Shown: piece after piece, positions 62,725 through 64,000 of the stretch
Layout: each line of letters begins with the position of its first letter
Numbering within the stretch: position 1 is the stretch's first letter
Assembly (NCBI RefSeq): GCF_947172395.1
Contig: NC_069084.1
Span: 5,333,107-5,397,106, forward strand
From: Bicyclus anynana
Lineage: Eukaryota; Arthropoda; Insecta; Lepidoptera; Nymphalidae
Length of the DNA: 64,000 nt
Direction of reading: 5' to 3'
The notes under the pieces: generated by a model
Told to the model about the DNA's origin: nothing
The model's input: only the letters and a program-made list of their open reading frames with translations
Database searches by the model: none
Program-made: the position numbers and the translations under genes

Positions 62725-63014
62725 TTTCATATGGCACCGGCGGGAATGCTAAATTGCTTAGCGCTACGTCCTTACCAGTGATAAATAGCTACGGTCAAAC
62801 TGTGCCACCAGAGGAGTGCTTGTGGTATTTGACACTCGTCGACGAACGCATAAGCGCTTGGCGGTTTGTCTTTGCCGGTAACGGTAACTAGCCACGGCCG
62901 AAGCCTCTCACCAGCCAGACCTGGAAAATCTCAATCGGCCCAGCCGGGGATCGAACCCAGGACCTCCGTTTTGTAAATCCACTGTACATACCACTGCACC
63001 ACGGAGGCCGTCTA
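62725..63014 (-). mobile_element. SINE family B, minus strand, with repeated body segment
   Basis: The head (GGGGATCGAACCC, then CATACCACTGCACCACGGAGG) and body (GTAACTAGCCACGGCCG, TTGGCGGTTTGTCTTTGCCGG) are at 62865-63014. An additional diverged body piece (GCTAAATTGCTTAGCGCTACG, GATAAATAGCTACGGTC) is at 62740-62805, so the copy either has an internal duplication or abuts a second one. Confidence 0.75.
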
Positions 63015-64000
63015 AAATCTTCAGCTTGCCTATAGTACATCGATGACGAAGTTGCCATGGAAACGAACGAAGACACAGCGCTGTAACTGTAATTTTACAG
63101 AGTTCACGTACGACACTAACCTTAGTCATTAAAAAAATATAATATCCCAAATTAATCCATACGTCAAGAATCTAACGTCAAAATACGTCAAGCGTAGGTA
63201 TTATTATACTGCAATGTACCCGACAAAATATCGAAAATTTGTTTTTCGTTATGTAATAAACAATGTAGTCAATGTATATATAACCCTTCTATACTCTTTG
63301 TTACCTTGGTACTTCCATTGATGTTTTTGCATTATGTAACGATATCTGCCAGTTCACTCTACAATAAGCTGCATAAAGGACTTCGATCCATAAAAAATTA
63401 TCTCTCTTAATTCTTCGGATTAAAGTTGCATTTTTGAAGTATTGTGAATATCACATAAACGCTACTTTTATGGATCCACAATTAGATACTACTGCATCTG
63501 CCGGTGACAAATGAACGCGGTTTTTTAAGCGCAACGAACGTCACAATGTGTTGCTCCTGCCCTGCAATTTGATACTTTATACACTAAACCATAGAGTCCA
63601 ATATCGGAAAGCACTAAACTAAATGTGACAGCCGAAGATAAACAGACGGAAGCAAAATGTTAGTCGTTAAAGCCATTTAGCGTTAACTCGAGCTGATTAT
63701 GTTTTGTTTTTAAAGCAATTTTTCGTGTAACATACGAGATACACCAGTTTTAAATTCTCGTTTTGTTGAGAATGTTACTTATAGTAGAGGAGCCGAAGAG
63801 GGAATTTTTGCAGTTACTCGAGCGCGGCAGATAAACATAAGGGACTATACCTTACACTTTGTCGAGTACCTCCACCGATTATGAGCCCTTAATATTGGTG
63901 GGTACGTTTAGGGCAACCAAAAAAACTAACTTCATAAATACTCAACCAGCACGTCAGATTAAGATAAGGTAGGTGAGTTGATAGCTAAAAACTGCACATT
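63015..64000. other. Unannotated stretch to the window end
   Basis: No gene or repeat was recognised. AT-rich, with ATCTAACGTCAAAATACGTCAAG at 63170-63192 as a short direct repetition of ACGTCAA. Confidence 0.45.

Overview
The window looks like intergenic DNA of a butterfly or moth, possibly a nymphalid (low confidence at family level). It is AT-rich and packed with tRNA-headed SINEs, RTE-type LINE remnants, palindromic MITEs and short elements ending in CTAGT, all of types that I recall from Lepidoptera. No host protein-coding exon and no convincing functional tRNA gene was recognised. All protein-coding capacity that I can support belongs to transposable elements. Two runs of exactly 200 N (32160-32359 and 52543-52742) are assembly gaps.

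Layout. 1-8.7 kb: old SINEs, a 430-bp block present twice with the same SINE attached, a LINE C-terminal (restriction-like endonuclease type) remnant, and a 38-bp minisatellite. 8.7-19 kb: tandem duplications, Helitron-like elements (one head-to-tail run at 17.5-17.9 kb), RTE remnants and several SINEs. 19.6-21.6 kb: a SINE split by a 1.67-kb DNA transposon with about 575-bp inverted arms that still holds the spliced end of a coding region. 23.8-25.1 kb: two palindromic MITEs in opposite orientation, a palindromic element and a probable solo LTR. 25.6-29.1 kb (minus strand): a LINE with an intact 960-codon ORF2. 31.5-34.6 kb: a hAT-type element, a gap and a large inverted repeat. About 34.9-40.1 kb (plus strand): an apparently complete two-ORF LINE. 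44.9-45.5 kb: a hAT-type element with perfect 8-bp target duplications and a Helitron-like insert. 46-64 kb: RTE pieces, SINEs, MITEs, a G-rich minisatellite inside a Helitron-like element, a foldback element and a cluster of four short hairpins with a common loop.

How the parts relate. The two LINEs encode the machinery (apurinic-like endonuclease plus reverse transcriptase) that non-autonomous SINEs normally borrow. I could not match any SINE 3' end here to either LINE. DNA elements are represented almost entirely by non-autonomous derivatives. Family names (A-F for SINEs, H1-H3 for Helitron-like repeats, M, P, K, S and Q for others) are labels used only in this report. Boundaries of diverged copies are approximate to 5-20 bases.
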